Made by a program: the position numbers and the translations under genes. A stretch of DNA of 64,000 nucleotides from JAJTHB01 sp033763775 (lineage in GTDB: Bacteria > Pseudomonadota > Alphaproteobacteria > Rickettsiales > SXRF01). The DNA is taken from assembly GCA_033763775.1 (NCBI GenBank), contig JANRJW010000010.1:1-64000 (forward strand), given 5' to 3'. How positions within the stretch are numbered: position 1 is the first letter of the stretch; each line of letters opens with the position of its first letter. The notes beneath the pieces were generated by a model. It made no database searches, was not told the DNA's origin, and saw nothing but the letters and a program-made list of their open reading frames with translations. Shown here piece after piece: positions 30,999 to 40,244 of this stretch.

Positions 30999-32165
30999 AT
31001 GCAGCTAGATTCCCGCCAGTATTATCAGGGTTATAACGTGGTTGTTTCATTGATTCCATTTCTGCGCCGCCATCCGCAGTCGGCTGACCTGCCGCCATCG
31101 ACGCTGCGCCGGCTTCCCGCTGAGCAGATGATGGCGGAAGTCGCCGCCAAAGTGCAAAAAACCTCCTGTGTGCTTGATATCGGCCCGGGCCTACGGCCGA
31201 TGCAATTTTTTGTGCCGCAAACCCATATTTTTCTTGAAGGATTTGCTCCCTATCTGGCGCTGCTTCAGCAGCGCTACGGTCGCGAGCCGGGGCATGTGTT
31301 CATCCATGGGCTGGCTGAAAAAGCCCTGCCGCTATTTCCTGACCGCTCGGTCGACAGCATCATGATGATAGATGTGATTGAACACCTGCCGAAAGCCAGA
31401 GCACGCAAGGTGCTGCGCCACTGCGAACGCATTGCCCGCCGCCAGATTGTTATTGGCACACCTTATGGCTTTGTGGAGCAGGACTACGAAGAAGGCGAGC
31501 TTGATGGCTGGAGCTTTGCCCACAATCAACTACAAACACACCGATCCGGCTGGACGGAGAAAGATTTCAGCCACGGCTGGGAGCTTCTTCTGTGCGATAA
31601 TTTCGCCCAGCACCAGCAGCATCAGGCGAGCTATGGGCTGCTTTATGCTTTTCGCCAGATTGCTCCTGCGGGGCTGCGCTTCAAGGCGCATGGGTATCTT
31701 ATTTCGGCGCTGGTGCCGCCGCACAACGCCAACCCCTACAGTGCTTTTTTTACATGGCTGGATGGCGCAGAGCAGGGCGGCCTTACCATCATCACCGACC
31801 ATGAGCTTACGCCCCATGCCTTGCATGATCACATTGCTGATCTGCCTAAATTCTGCCGTCATCTTCTGGCGCATCGATATTACGGGGTGAAACAGCTTTA
31901 TGAGCAATCATCTGACAGCCTCGCTAAGCAGCTCAATGCGGTTATCACCTCCAGTGATGCTGTGCTGTTTTTTACCGCAGAACAGCCCAAGCTGGCAACC
32001 GCCCTTGCCGAATTCTGCCTGAAGCACCAGCGTGCTGGCGTGTGTGTCTATGTGGATCCAGCGACGCCGCCCGAACCTCACCCCTACCTGACCATCGTAC
32101 GGGCAGAAGAAAACTGGACGCCTGAGCACTATCAGCAGGCGTTGGCGTCACTGGTTGCGGCCTGA
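30999..32165 (+). CDS. SAM-dependent methyltransferase-like protein of the glycan locus
   Basis: The 388-residue protein has motif I VLDIGPGLRPMQF, a following FLEGFAPYL, the MIDVIEHLPKARARKVLRH block and IVIGTPYGFVEQDYEEG. These match class I methyltransferases of the Methyltransf_11/23 type. The C-terminal 170 residues do not look like a methyltransferase and end in a Rossmann-like ITSSDAVLFFTAEQ..LATALAEF region of unknown role. It starts the ABC-exporter gene run, 84 bases from the divergent epimerase. It could methylate a sugar of the repeat or cap the chain end. Confidence 0.72.
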   Translation: MQLDSRQYYQGYNVVVSLIPFLRRHPQSADLPPSTLRRLPAEQMMAEVAAKVQKTSCVLDIGPGLRPMQFFVPQTHIFLEGFAPYLALLQQRYGREPGHVFIHGLAEKALPLFPDRSVDSIMMIDVIEHLPKARARKVLRHCERIARRQIVIGTPYGFVEQDYEEGELDGWSFAHNQLQTHRSGWTEKDFSHGWELLLCDNFAQHQQHQASYGLLYAFRQIAPAGLRFKAHGYLISALVPPHNANPYSAFFTWLDGAEQGGLTIITDHELTPHALHDHIADLPKFCRHLLAHRYYGVKQLYEQSSDSLAKQLNAVITSSDAVLFFTAEQPKLATALAEFCLKHQRAGVCVYVDPATPPEPHPYLTIVRAEENWTPEHYQQALASLVAA

Positions 32166-32172
32166 GGTGACA

Positions 32173-33012
32173 ATGGAAAGCAGGGCGCACAAGGCTGATA
32201 TGCTGATCACTCCGTCGCCAGAGGGGATGAAGGGTCATCTGCGGTCGCTGTGGCAATCACGCCATCTGGTCTATTGGCTGACGCGCCGGGATGTGCTGCT
32301 GCGCTACCGTCAGACGCGGTTTGGTCTGCTGTGGGTGGTGCTGCAACCGGCTACAATGTTTTGCGTCTATCTGCTGTCGCTGGGCTATTTTGCCCGGCTG
32401 CCCGCGCCCAGCGGAGTGCCTTATGCGCTGTATCTGCTGACCGGGCTGGTGCCGTGGCTCTTTTTCCAGTCGATTGTGCTGGCGACCTCATCGGCGCTGC
32501 AACACAACATGCATTTGATTACGAAGGTTTATTTCCCGCGGCTCGTGCTGGTGATCAGCGCTGTGGCCTCGGCCAGTTTTGATTATCTGTGGATGGTATT
32601 GATTCTGCTGATCGTTGCCGCCGCCCATGGCATGGTGGATATGACGACACTCGCGGTGATTGTTTTATGGTCGCTGGTGCTGGGGCTGCTTGCCATGGCC
32701 ACCGGTATGGCGGTAGCGGCGCTGAGTGTGTATTACCGCGATCTTTCTGTGGCGCTGCCCATGCTGCTGCAGATGGTGTTTTTTCTCTCGCCGGTGGTGT
32801 ATGCGGTGACCATGGTGCCTGAAGCCTATGTGTTTTGGTATTACCTCAACCCGGTTGCAACGCTGATTGAATCCGTACGGTCAGCATTTGGTTTGCAAAG
32901 TGCAGTTTCGCTGCTGAACCAACTGCTGGCTGTTGGTGTGGCGGCTGTTTCGGCGCTGGTAGCACTGTACCTCTTCAGCCGCATTGAACGCGCTGTGGTG
33001 GATCTCGCATGA
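32173..33012 (+). CDS. wzm: ABC-2 type polysaccharide export permease
   Basis: The 279-residue protein has six hydrophobic helices and the Wzm/ABC-2 signature near the N-terminus, LTRRDVLLRYRQTRFGLLWVVLQPA, and at the end FFLSPVVYAVTMVPE..YYLNPVATLIESVR. It forms the inner-membrane channel for undecaprenyl-linked O-antigen or capsule chains. A GAGGTG ribosome-binding site precedes the ATG; an in-frame TTG six codons upstream lies inside the previous gene. The ATP-binding partner overlaps its stop by ATGA. Confidence 0.93.
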   Translation: MESRAHKADMLITPSPEGMKGHLRSLWQSRHLVYWLTRRDVLLRYRQTRFGLLWVVLQPATMFCVYLLSLGYFARLPAPSGVPYALYLLTGLVPWLFFQSIVLATSSALQHNMHLITKVYFPRLVLVISAVASASFDYLWMVLILLIVAAAHGMVDMTTLAVIVLWSLVLGLLAMATGMAVAALSVYYRDLSVALPMLLQMVFFLSPVVYAVTMVPEAYVFWYYLNPVATLIESVRSAFGLQSAVSLLNQLLAVGVAAVSALVALYLFSRIERAVVDLA

Positions 33013-34235
33013 GTAAACCCACTGCCATCACCATGAACGGCCTTGGCAAATGTTATGATCGGCCAAGCGCATGGAGCATGAAGCCCAGCTGGTGGCAGCG
33101 CGTGCGCGGCATACCGGGTAATCCGTTCTGGGCGCTGAGTGATGTGAACCTGACGATCAGGGAAGGTGAGGTGGTCGGGATTCTTGGGCGCAATGGCGCT
33201 GGCAAAAGCACGCTGCTTAAAATACTCTCCCGCATTACGCTACCCACAACCGGCGAGGTGCGCATCCATGGCCGTATCGGCTCATTGCTTGAAGTGGGCA
33301 CGGGGTTTAACCCCGATCTCAGTGGCCACGAGAATATCTATCTCAGCGGCGTGATTCATGGGCTGACCAGGCCAGAGATTGATGCGATTTATGATCAGAT
33401 TGTCGCCTTTTCGGGTGTGGAAGAATTTATTCACATGCCGGTTAAGCATTACTCGTCTGGCATGTATACCCGCCTTGGCTATGCCGTGGCCGCGCATCTG
33501 AACCATGATATTCTGCTGATTGATGAAGTGCTTGCCGTGGGCGATGCGGAGTTTCAGCGCAAATGCATGGGGCATATTCATGGCCAGACCACGAGTGGCC
33601 GCACGGTGCTGTTTGTGAGCCACAACACTGCCGCCATCTTAGGGCTGTGCACGCGTGCCATCTGGCTGGATCATGGCCGTGTGATTGCCGATGGCCCGCC
33701 GCTCGAGGTGGTGGATCAGTACCTTGCCCGCCTGGTAACGCTCAAATCGGATGTCAGCTGGCCAGCCGACAAAACCGCACCGGGCAATGATGCGGTCAGT
33801 CTGCGCGCGGTCAGGATGGTGGCAAATAACGGCACTGTTTCTGCCCGCCATATGAATGATCAGCCATTTCATGTCGAGATCGAGTATGAGGTGCTGCGTG
33901 CATTCAGCCCGATCGGCACCACCATCGCCGTTCATGACACCAGCGGCACCTGCTTATTTGGTTCCATCAGCAACCATGAACCGAACTGGCACGGCAAAGC
34001 GCGCGAGCCAGGTCGCTATATCAGTCGCTGCACCGTGCCTGGCGATCTGATGAAAGAGGGGGTGTATGCCCTGACAGTGATTGTCTGGTCGTCTGGATTT
34101 ATGCCTGTCGCGCAGCTTGATTTGCTGCTTGATTTCGAGATAGTAGATTCTGGTAAACTGCGCGGTGATTATTTTGGCGGCTGGGAGGGCTACATCCAGC
34201 CACGCCTGCCATGGCACTGCGATAAAATAGCATAA
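33009..34235 (+). CDS. wzt: Polysaccharide ABC exporter ATP-binding protein with Wzt C-terminal domain
   Basis: The 408-residue protein has an ATPase domain (residues 1-250) with Walker A GRNGAGKSTLLK, signature HYSSGMYTRLGYAVA and Walker B ILLIDEVLAVGD, followed by a beta-rich domain (residues 265-408, starting near VSLRAVRMVANNG) of the Wzt_C type that binds the modified chain end. Such a domain implies a terminally capped glycan, so one of the neighbouring methyltransferases may add the cap. It is coupled to wzm and followed nine bases later by a methyltransferase gene. Confidence 0.93.
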   Translation: MSKPTAITMNGLGKCYDRPSAWSMKPSWWQRVRGIPGNPFWALSDVNLTIREGEVVGILGRNGAGKSTLLKILSRITLPTTGEVRIHGRIGSLLEVGTGFNPDLSGHENIYLSGVIHGLTRPEIDAIYDQIVAFSGVEEFIHMPVKHYSSGMYTRLGYAVAAHLNHDILLIDEVLAVGDAEFQRKCMGHIHGQTTSGRTVLFVSHNTAAILGLCTRAIWLDHGRVIADGPPLEVVDQYLARLVTLKSDVSWPADKTAPGNDAVSLRAVRMVANNGTVSARHMNDQPFHVEIEYEVLRAFSPIGTTIAVHDTSGTCLFGSISNHEPNWHGKAREPGRYISRCTVPGDLMKEGVYALTVIVWSSGFMPVAQLDLLLDFEIVDSGKLRGDYFGGWEGYIQPRLPWHCDKIA

Positions 34236-34244
34236 GGATACGAT

Positions 34245-35003
34245 ATGAAACGCATGAATGCGGCAGAAAATCTCGTCTATAACGATGGTGAACGACTCAT
34301 TCCATGGGTGACTCATTCCGAGGAAGAGCTGGTGCGTCATCGCAGCAGCTACGAGTTTTTCAAAGCGGTGATCGAGCGCGATACGCAAGGCGCAAAGCCG
34401 GTGGTGATTGTTGATCTCGGCTACGGCACCGGCCATGGCTGCCAGCTGCTTTCCCGAATTCCCGGCGCGCGCGTGATCGGCATTGATAATGCCGAGGAGT
34501 GCCAGCGTTATGCATCGAAGCATTATGGCGCGCATAATATTGATTACCGTGTTGCTGATATCGCGGAGTATTTGAAGGAAATGGAGCCGGTTGATTATGT
34601 GATTTCGCGCGGGGTGATCGAGCATGTGCCCGATGGCATTGCCGCCTGTATTAACGCCAAATATCATGCGCGCATGATGATCGATGTACCCTACCGCGAA
34701 CCAGCCGGCGTGAATCCGCACCATATTCTTTCGGAAATTACGGAAAAAGACTTTGAGCGCTTTGTTGGCTGTGAGCTGCTGTTTGAAGAAATGTCAGGCG
34801 AGATTTATTATGCACCGGTGCATGAGCCGTGGCCGAACATGATTCTGTGCGCTATGAGCCGCCCGGGCTTCAAACCGCTGCGCGAGATGTTTACCTATCC
34901 GATCCCTCCGCATCAGCCAAGCGAGCTGGAGCGCCGCTGGTACAAGCTGAAGAACGCATTCTATAACCGCTATACTCACTTGTTTCATTCGTCACACAAG
35001 TGA
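34245..35003 (+). CDS. SAM-dependent methyltransferase, possible chain-end modifier
   Basis: The 252-residue protein has motif I VVIVDLGYGTGHGCQLL, an acidic IGIDNAEE, VISRGVIEHVPDG and a long C-terminal helical region. It follows wzt after nine bases with an AAGGA ribosome-binding site. Its place directly after wzt, whose C-terminal domain should read a terminal mark, makes it a candidate for the chain-capping methyltransferase, by analogy with O8/O9-type systems. It is not similar to WbdD in length and has no kinase domain. The gene is followed by a terminator. Confidence 0.78.
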   Translation: MKRMNAAENLVYNDGERLIPWVTHSEEELVRHRSSYEFFKAVIERDTQGAKPVVIVDLGYGTGHGCQLLSRIPGARVIGIDNAEECQRYASKHYGAHNIDYRVADIAEYLKEMEPVDYVISRGVIEHVPDGIAACINAKYHARMMIDVPYREPAGVNPHHILSEITEKDFERFVGCELLFEEMSGEIYYAPVHEPWPNMILCAMSRPGFKPLREMFTYPIPPHQPSELERRWYKLKNAFYNRYTHLFHSSHK

Positions 35004-35009
35004 GTATCG

Positions 35010-35037
35010 AAACCATCGCCGAAAGCGATGGTTTTGC
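35010..35037 (+). terminator. Terminator of the wzm-wzt gene run
   Basis: AACCATCGC and GCGATGGTT form a perfect 9-bp stem with a CGAAA loop, followed by TTG. The T-run is short. Confidence 0.65.
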
Positions 35038-35057
35038 GCCGCGTAGCGAGCGTGACG

Positions 35058-35084
35058 AATCAATAATGTGTAACATTATTGATT
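35058..35084. repeat. Perfect 12-bp inverted repeat over the GT39 stop codon
   Basis: AATCAATAATGT and ACATTATTGATT are separated by GTA. The minus-strand stop codon of the membrane glycosyltransferase lies inside the right arm. It may act as a terminator-like or mRNA-end structure. Confidence 0.7.
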
Positions 35085-36995
35085 TAAATGATTATATTTA
35101 TCGCGGTAGTGCAGCACCACGGCCTTTTCGTCCACCGGAGCGGTATAGCGTGTCACCAGCGATAGCCCCAGCGCCTTCATTTTTTCTTTCAGCAGTGGCT
35201 CGGGCATGTCGTCATTCGGGCTGACATAAATCACAAAATAATCCTTGAAGCCTTTGCCGCGCAGCCAGTTGAGGCAGATTGGATCAAGGCGCATGGGCAG
35301 CTTGTCTGCAAGCAGGCAGTCTTTCGGGCTTGCAGTCATGGGAATACCATACATCGGCTGGCTGCTTGGGAAACCAACCATCTGCCCTTTGCGATTCGCT
35401 TTATAGAGCGATTCAGGAATAATAAAACCACGGTGACTGACAATCACCACCGGAGTTTCCGGCGATGTCTGCGCTTCGATAAAAGCCATCTGCTGGATGA
35501 AGCCCGGCGTGATAATCCAGGCGGAAGGCCCCTGAATTTCCCAAAAGCGCTCCACACTGCGCCGGTCAAAGCCACTCAGGCCACCCGCCAGAATGATAAA
35601 AGCCGCCAGCGCCACCATACGATCCACAGGTCGCAGCATGGGACTGCGAAGCAGCGCGAGCATCGCTACGCCAAGCACCACGCCGGTGATGGTAAACTGG
35701 TTGCCATACCACGCAAAATCCTGACCCCACGGCGCATATTGCGGCCACAGCCAGCGCAGAAAAACAGCCGCAAACAACAGCGCCGCCAACACCAGCACCA
35801 GATGCTGAAACGACCAGCGCAGCCGCGGTACGATGAAACGATTAACCCCTAGAAAAATAGCATAAAGACCACAGCCAAACAGCAGGGCAAAGATAGGCTG
35901 TATCGAGAGGTTGTAATAGTTATGGGTGGTAAAGGCGTTAAAGAAAATCATGGCGCTGGCAAGATAGCCCAGCGTCCAGCCGATCAGCACCACACTCTGG
36001 CGGAGGCGAAGGCTGAGCGCCAGATAAAAGACCCCCGCCAGCAGGATGACCGCCTGCATGCCGAGCAAGGCAATGCGGGTCACTTTATGCTGAACAATCG
36101 CAAGGTCTACAGGCCAGAAAAAGAAAAGAGTCCGCGCCCAGGTTTCCCAGAAATAGGGCTGGAAACGCGCCTGCCACGAGCCAAGAAAATTACGCTGCAT
36201 GACACCGGAGGTTGTCTCTGCATTCATGAAGCTGGTGCTTTCCAGATGGACATGCTCCGACCAGAAAAACCAAGCGACAAGCATAGCTGCAGCAATACCA
36301 AAAGTAAGAATGGTCGCAAACAAACCAAGATGGCGATTGCGAGTTTGATTGCCACCTACCCAGTAATCATAAATGATATAGGTCATCAGCGCGGCGAATA
36401 TCGGGATGGCGGTGAAAATTTTAATGCTTGCAGCCAGCATAATACACGCGCAGAGCATTAGCAGATCTCGCCATCGCCGCGACTGGCTGAAGCGAACACA
36501 GAAATACAATGCCGCCATTGCAGCGCTGAGGGCATAAGGATCAATCATCAACGCTACTTGATAGTTCAGGTTCAGCGGAGCTATCGCAAGAAAAAAAGTG
36601 CTCAGCCAGATGATCTGACTAGGAAAATCAAGTCGCTTCAGTGTTAGTGCATAGCAAAGTAAGCATAAAATAAATGCGCTCGCAGACATTAACTTTGGCC
36701 ACAACACATCAAAGCCAAAAATATGGTAGGCTATGCTCCAGAGTGCCTGCACATGTGGTATTTCTATCAGCAGGTAGCCGGGGCCTGGATACATGACGTC
36801 AAAAATTGGGCGAAAAAAATCACTCAGACCATGATGATAAAAATATCGGGTGACACTCGCGGATTGAGATTCTCGTATAGCGTTTGCAACAAATTCGGGG
36901 ATAAACGCCCTGGTGAAATAGGCAATGATGACAGCAGCAAAGCAGAGCAGAAGATAACGCTCGAGCATGGATGTGTTTTTTAGTCGTGATAGCAT
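35076..36995 (-). CDS. GT39/ArnT-like membrane glycosyltransferase
   Basis: The 639-residue protein has about eleven to thirteen membrane helices. The first periplasmic loop carries a long, charged segment after the first helix (ESQSASVTRYFYHHG), the typical place of catalytic acidic residues in GT-C enzymes, and a periplasmic C-terminal domain follows the last helix. It should add a sugar from a polyprenyl-phosphate donor to a periplasmic acceptor, for example lipid A core or the glycan. A dolichol-phosphate-mannose-synthase-like GT2 at 45107 could make that donor. It is probably the last gene of the minus-strand run that begins at 45823. Confidence 0.78.
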   Translation of the reverse strand: MLSRLKNTSMLERYLLLCFAAVIIAYFTRAFIPEFVANAIRESQSASVTRYFYHHGLSDFFRPIFDVMYPGPGYLLIEIPHVQALWSIAYHIFGFDVLWPKLMSASAFILCLLCYALTLKRLDFPSQIIWLSTFFLAIAPLNLNYQVALMIDPYALSAAMAALYFCVRFSQSRRWRDLLMLCACIMLAASIKIFTAIPIFAALMTYIIYDYWVGGNQTRNRHLGLFATILTFGIAAAMLVAWFFWSEHVHLESTSFMNAETTSGVMQRNFLGSWQARFQPYFWETWARTLFFFWPVDLAIVQHKVTRIALLGMQAVILLAGVFYLALSLRLRQSVVLIGWTLGYLASAMIFFNAFTTHNYYNLSIQPIFALLFGCGLYAIFLGVNRFIVPRLRWSFQHLVLVLAALLFAAVFLRWLWPQYAPWGQDFAWYGNQFTITGVVLGVAMLALLRSPMLRPVDRMVALAAFIILAGGLSGFDRRSVERFWEIQGPSAWIITPGFIQQMAFIEAQTSPETPVVIVSHRGFIIPESLYKANRKGQMVGFPSSQPMYGIPMTASPKDCLLADKLPMRLDPICLNWLRGKGFKDYFVIYVSPNDDMPEPLLKEKMKALGLSLVTRYTAPVDEKAVVLHYRDKYNHLNQ

Positions 36996-37040
36996 GGTTA
37001 ACTTCCTGTGTTTTGCCGTGATCAGGTAAGAAAATTATCC

Positions 37041-37469
37041 CTAGAACATCGCATAAGTATCGGTTGGGGGTTGATGGGGGTCCTGTTTGCCGGTTGTCCG
37101 GACGAGGAGACAGAGGCAGCGCAGCACACGCCAGCCGCTGCGGCTGGTGGTGTTCATGGTATCGTTCGGCTGGCTGGATACACGGTAGGCATCGGCATAG
37201 ACGGGCCTTTCCCACGACGCAATCTGGCATGGTTTCCAGCCGGCGCTGCGCGAGGCACCAAACCGCCGCGCCACTGACTTGCGGCCAAGCAGCGCTGCGG
37301 GCAGCACCAGCAGCAAAAACACCAGTAGCGACGCGGCTGCGGCAACCAGAGGATATAGCCGCTGCCAGAACCCTGCATGGCGGGAGATAAGCCCTGCCAT
37401 GAGCTGGCGCAGCCCGAGCTTGCGGGCAATGATTCGGGGATTAATCAAGCGCCATTTCTCCTTTGACAT
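37041..37469 (-). CDS. Small single-pass membrane protein of the carbamoyltransferase operon
   Basis: The product of up to 142 residues has one strong membrane helix (LYPLVAAAASLLVFLLLVLPAALL) and a basic, proline-containing tail with WERPVYADAYRVSSQP. I do not recognise a family; small membrane proteins often follow NodU-type carbamoyltransferases. The ATG at 37469 lacks a ribosome-binding site. A TTG at 37448 in the same frame has AAAGGAG nine bases upstream and starts within the last codons of the carbamoyltransferase, so it may be the real start, giving 135 residues. Confidence 0.55.
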   Translation of the reverse strand: MSKEKWRLINPRIIARKLGLRQLMAGLISRHAGFWQRLYPLVAAAASLLVFLLLVLPAALLGRKSVARRFGASRSAGWKPCQIASWERPVYADAYRVSSQPNDTMNTTSRSGWRVLRCLCLLVRTTGKQDPHQPPTDTYAMF

Positions 37470-39261
37470 AGTGATCGTGGTTGGGCTGCGCTGTTTTTTC
37501 CAGCCAGCAGCCTTCGAGATAGAGATAGTCCATATCCGTGCGCATGAAGCATTGATAGGCATCGTGCGGTGTGCAGACAATCGGCTCGCCGCGAACATTA
37601 AACGAAGTATTCACGAGCACACTGGTGCCGGTCAGCGCTTTGAATGACCTGAGCACCTCAGCAAAAAGCGGATTGGTATCATCATGCACGGTTTGTACGC
37701 GCGCAGAATAATCCCAGTGCGTGATGGCGGGCAGGTCGCTGCGCTGCTGCGACACCGCCGCGAGGAGATCTTCCGTATCAGGCGTTTCTATGCTTCGCGG
37801 TTTGCGGCGATGCTCAGCCACAGGCGCTACCAGCAACATGTAGGGGCTGTCGGCGCTGAGATCAAAATACTGCTGTGCATCCTCCGCCAGCACGGCGGGG
37901 GCAAAGGGCCGGAATGACTCGCGGAATTTAATGCGCAGGTTAAGAGTTTTCTGTGTGTCTGGATGGCGCGGATCCCCCAGAATCGAACGCGCCCCGAGTG
38001 AGCGCGGCCCAAATTCCATGCGGCCATTGAAGAAGCCAACCACTTTCTGCGCCGCGAGTGCCTCAGCAATAGTTGCGGCACGCTCACTTTCCTTGAGCAG
38101 CCGGTAAGGCAGCGTGCGGCTTTCCAGATAGGTCGTCACCTCATCGGTTCGCCAGCGGGGGCCAAGGTACGAGCCCTGCATGGCATCGCGCGCTTCTGGG
38201 GCGAGCTGGCGCGGCTGATCATGAAGGTTGTATTCCACGGCCAGCGCAGCGCCCAGCGCTGATCCGGCGTCGCCAGCGGCCGGCTGAATAAACAGCTCAT
38301 CAAACCAGCCCTGACGCAGCAATTTGCCATTGGCCACACAATTCAGCGCCACACCGCCAGCAAGGCAGAGATTGCGGCAACCTGTCAGCTGCTGGCTATG
38401 GCGCGCCATGCGCAGCACGGCTTCTTCCGTGAAGGCTTGAATGGAGGCGGCAAGATCCATCTCCCGCCTCGTAATCATGGATTCAGGCTGGCGTCGTGGC
38501 CCGCCAAAGAGCGCGCCAAAGGAATCCCGCACGATGGCCGCTTCGCCCAGATAGGCGAAATGCTGCATGTTCAGCTTCAGGCTTCCATCATCCCTCAGCT
38601 CAGCCAGGTGACGATGAATGGTGTCAAGATAGACCGGCTTGCCGTAAGGTGCGAGTCCCATCAGCTTATATTCGCCGGAGTTGATTTTAAACCCGCAAAA
38701 CCACGTGAAAGCAGAATAAAGCAGCCCAAGCGAATCAGGAAAATGCATCTCGCGCAGCAGCTCAATCTTCTTGTACTTGCCGTGGCCGATACTGGCCGTT
38801 GCCCACTCGCCCACGCCATCGACCGTGAGAATGGCCGCATCCTGAAAGCGCGAAGGGTAGTAGGCTGCCGCAGCATGGGAAAGATGATGCGGAAGAAAAT
38901 ACAGCGGCACATCACAGCGCAGGCTTTGCGTAATCACTGAAGCGACACTGCTTTTGCTGCGCGGCCATTCGTTCATCAGCGCTTTAAGCAGTGGCAAGCT
39001 GGAAGGAGCACTAGCCGTGATGGAGGCAAGTAGCCGATCGAAGGTGCGCGCTGGTTTGTCGTAATACGCAATCGCGCTGAGTTCGCCAGGGCTGATGCGC
39101 GCCTCTTCAAGGCAGTAGGTGATGGCATTCATCGGGAAGCTGGCATCGCCCTTGATGCGTGTAAAACGTTCTTCCTGAGCAGCGGCAACCACCTTGCCAT
39201 CGCGCACGATGGCCGCGGCAGCGTCATGATAAAAAGCAGAAATACCCAGTGTGATGGTCAT
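37441..39261 (-). CDS. NodU/CmcH family O-carbamoyltransferase
   Basis: The 606-residue protein shows the N-terminal ASKHA-fold domain with ITLGISAFYHDAAAAIV, HHLSHAAAAYY and SGEYKLMGLAPYG, then GGVALNCVANGKLL, and the C-terminal domain with EFGPRSLGARSILGDPR, FRPFAPAVL and NTSFNVRGEPIV. These motifs carry the iron and carbamoyl-phosphate sites. It should transfer a carbamoyl group to a sugar hydroxyl in the exported glycan. It starts inside the SGNH gene stop (ATGA) and overlaps the small membrane protein gene, so all three are coupled. Confidence 0.93.
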   Translation of the reverse strand: MTITLGISAFYHDAAAAIVRDGKVVAAAQEERFTRIKGDASFPMNAITYCLEEARISPGELSAIAYYDKPARTFDRLLASITASAPSSLPLLKALMNEWPRSKSSVASVITQSLRCDVPLYFLPHHLSHAAAAYYPSRFQDAAILTVDGVGEWATASIGHGKYKKIELLREMHFPDSLGLLYSAFTWFCGFKINSGEYKLMGLAPYGKPVYLDTIHRHLAELRDDGSLKLNMQHFAYLGEAAIVRDSFGALFGGPRRQPESMITRREMDLAASIQAFTEEAVLRMARHSQQLTGCRNLCLAGGVALNCVANGKLLRQGWFDELFIQPAAGDAGSALGAALAVEYNLHDQPRQLAPEARDAMQGSYLGPRWRTDEVTTYLESRTLPYRLLKESERAATIAEALAAQKVVGFFNGRMEFGPRSLGARSILGDPRHPDTQKTLNLRIKFRESFRPFAPAVLAEDAQQYFDLSADSPYMLLVAPVAEHRRKPRSIETPDTEDLLAAVSQQRSDLPAITHWDYSARVQTVHDDTNPLFAEVLRSFKALTGTSVLVNTSFNVRGEPIVCTPHDAYQCFMRTDMDYLYLEGCWLEKTAQPNHDHYVKGEMALD

Positions 39262-40244
39262 TGGCGGCGCCCGAAATAGAGTTCAGGAAGCAGCCGCTGG
39301 CACTCATGCGCCAGCACCTGCCCGACAAGGCGGTGCGCTGCGGGTGTGTAGTGTGGATCATCCGGGAATCGAAACGCGGCTTTCTGGCTGGCTGGTGCGG
39401 CGCGCAGGGCAGGTAGCACATCCACCACAAACACTTTGTTTTCCGGCGCATGTAGCTCACTGAAGCGATCCATGTAATAGGGTTCAGCACGGCCTTCATA
39501 GTGATCCACCATTGGCAGCGGCACCAGCATCACCGGAATGCCCGCTGCGCGCTTGATCAGGCGCTGAATGATTGCTTTCATCAATTGCCACGGCTCTGCC
39601 GCGTCAGCCCGGTAAAGATCATAGACCCCCATACCATCCGGCAGATAGTGGTGGGGGTGGTCTATCCATCTGCCAGAGGTAATATCGTCTTTCAGCAGCG
39701 AATGGTTGGTCAGCACGGATCCATCCGCTACCAGCTCGCCGTTTTCAAGAACAAAACGCGGCTTGGGACGGTAGACGGTGCGATGCTGCGAAAAATCCCA
39801 GCTTGGCCGGCAATTGCACAGGTTGCGCGCGATATTTTCAACGCAGATGCCCCAGATGATCGCATCCGTTTCAAATGCTAAGGCCAGATGTTCGGCAATC
39901 AGCAGCTGCTGATCGGTGCCTGAGCTGTTGAGGCCAAAATTCATCACCGCCGGCCGGCTGGGCATATGCCCCGCCATGATATCGCTGAAGCGCTCATGGT
40001 TGTTCACGCCGTCGCCCGCTGTGTAGGAATCACCAAGAAAGGTCAGCCGCGACCCCACCTGCTCTTTTGAATGAGTATGGGAAACGCCGTCACGCATCCC
40101 ATGGCGGTTTGTCTCAAACACATGATAGGTCTGGCCAAGCGCCAGCCTCGCATAAAAATCCGGCAAATGCCACCAGCCCAGCTGGGGATGGTAGGTAAAT
40201 GGCTGCCTGCGATAATGGGTTTTATAGACGGCGAAATGTGTCAT
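39258..40244 (-). CDS. SGNH-fold hydrolase-like protein
   Basis: The 328-residue protein has the block I motif LTFLGDSYTAGDG with the nucleophile Ser, a later MNFGLNSSGTDQQ block and, near the end, FPDDPHYTPAAH with candidate catalytic Asp and His. No signal peptide is present, so it acts in the cytoplasm, perhaps as a sugar O-acetylesterase or acyltransferase partner. It is encoded between a giant glycosyltransferase and a carbamoyltransferase with ATGA overlaps on both sides, which points to a joint role in modifying one sugar. Confidence 0.78.
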   Translation of the reverse strand: MTHFAVYKTHYRRQPFTYHPQLGWWHLPDFYARLALGQTYHVFETNRHGMRDGVSHTHSKEQVGSRLTFLGDSYTAGDGVNNHERFSDIMAGHMPSRPAVMNFGLNSSGTDQQLLIAEHLALAFETDAIIWGICVENIARNLCNCRPSWDFSQHRTVYRPKPRFVLENGELVADGSVLTNHSLLKDDITSGRWIDHPHHYLPDGMGVYDLYRADAAEPWQLMKAIIQRLIKRAAGIPVMLVPLPMVDHYEGRAEPYYMDRFSELHAPENKVFVVDVLPALRAAPASQKAAFRFPDDPHYTPAAHRLVGQVLAHECQRLLPELYFGRRQ

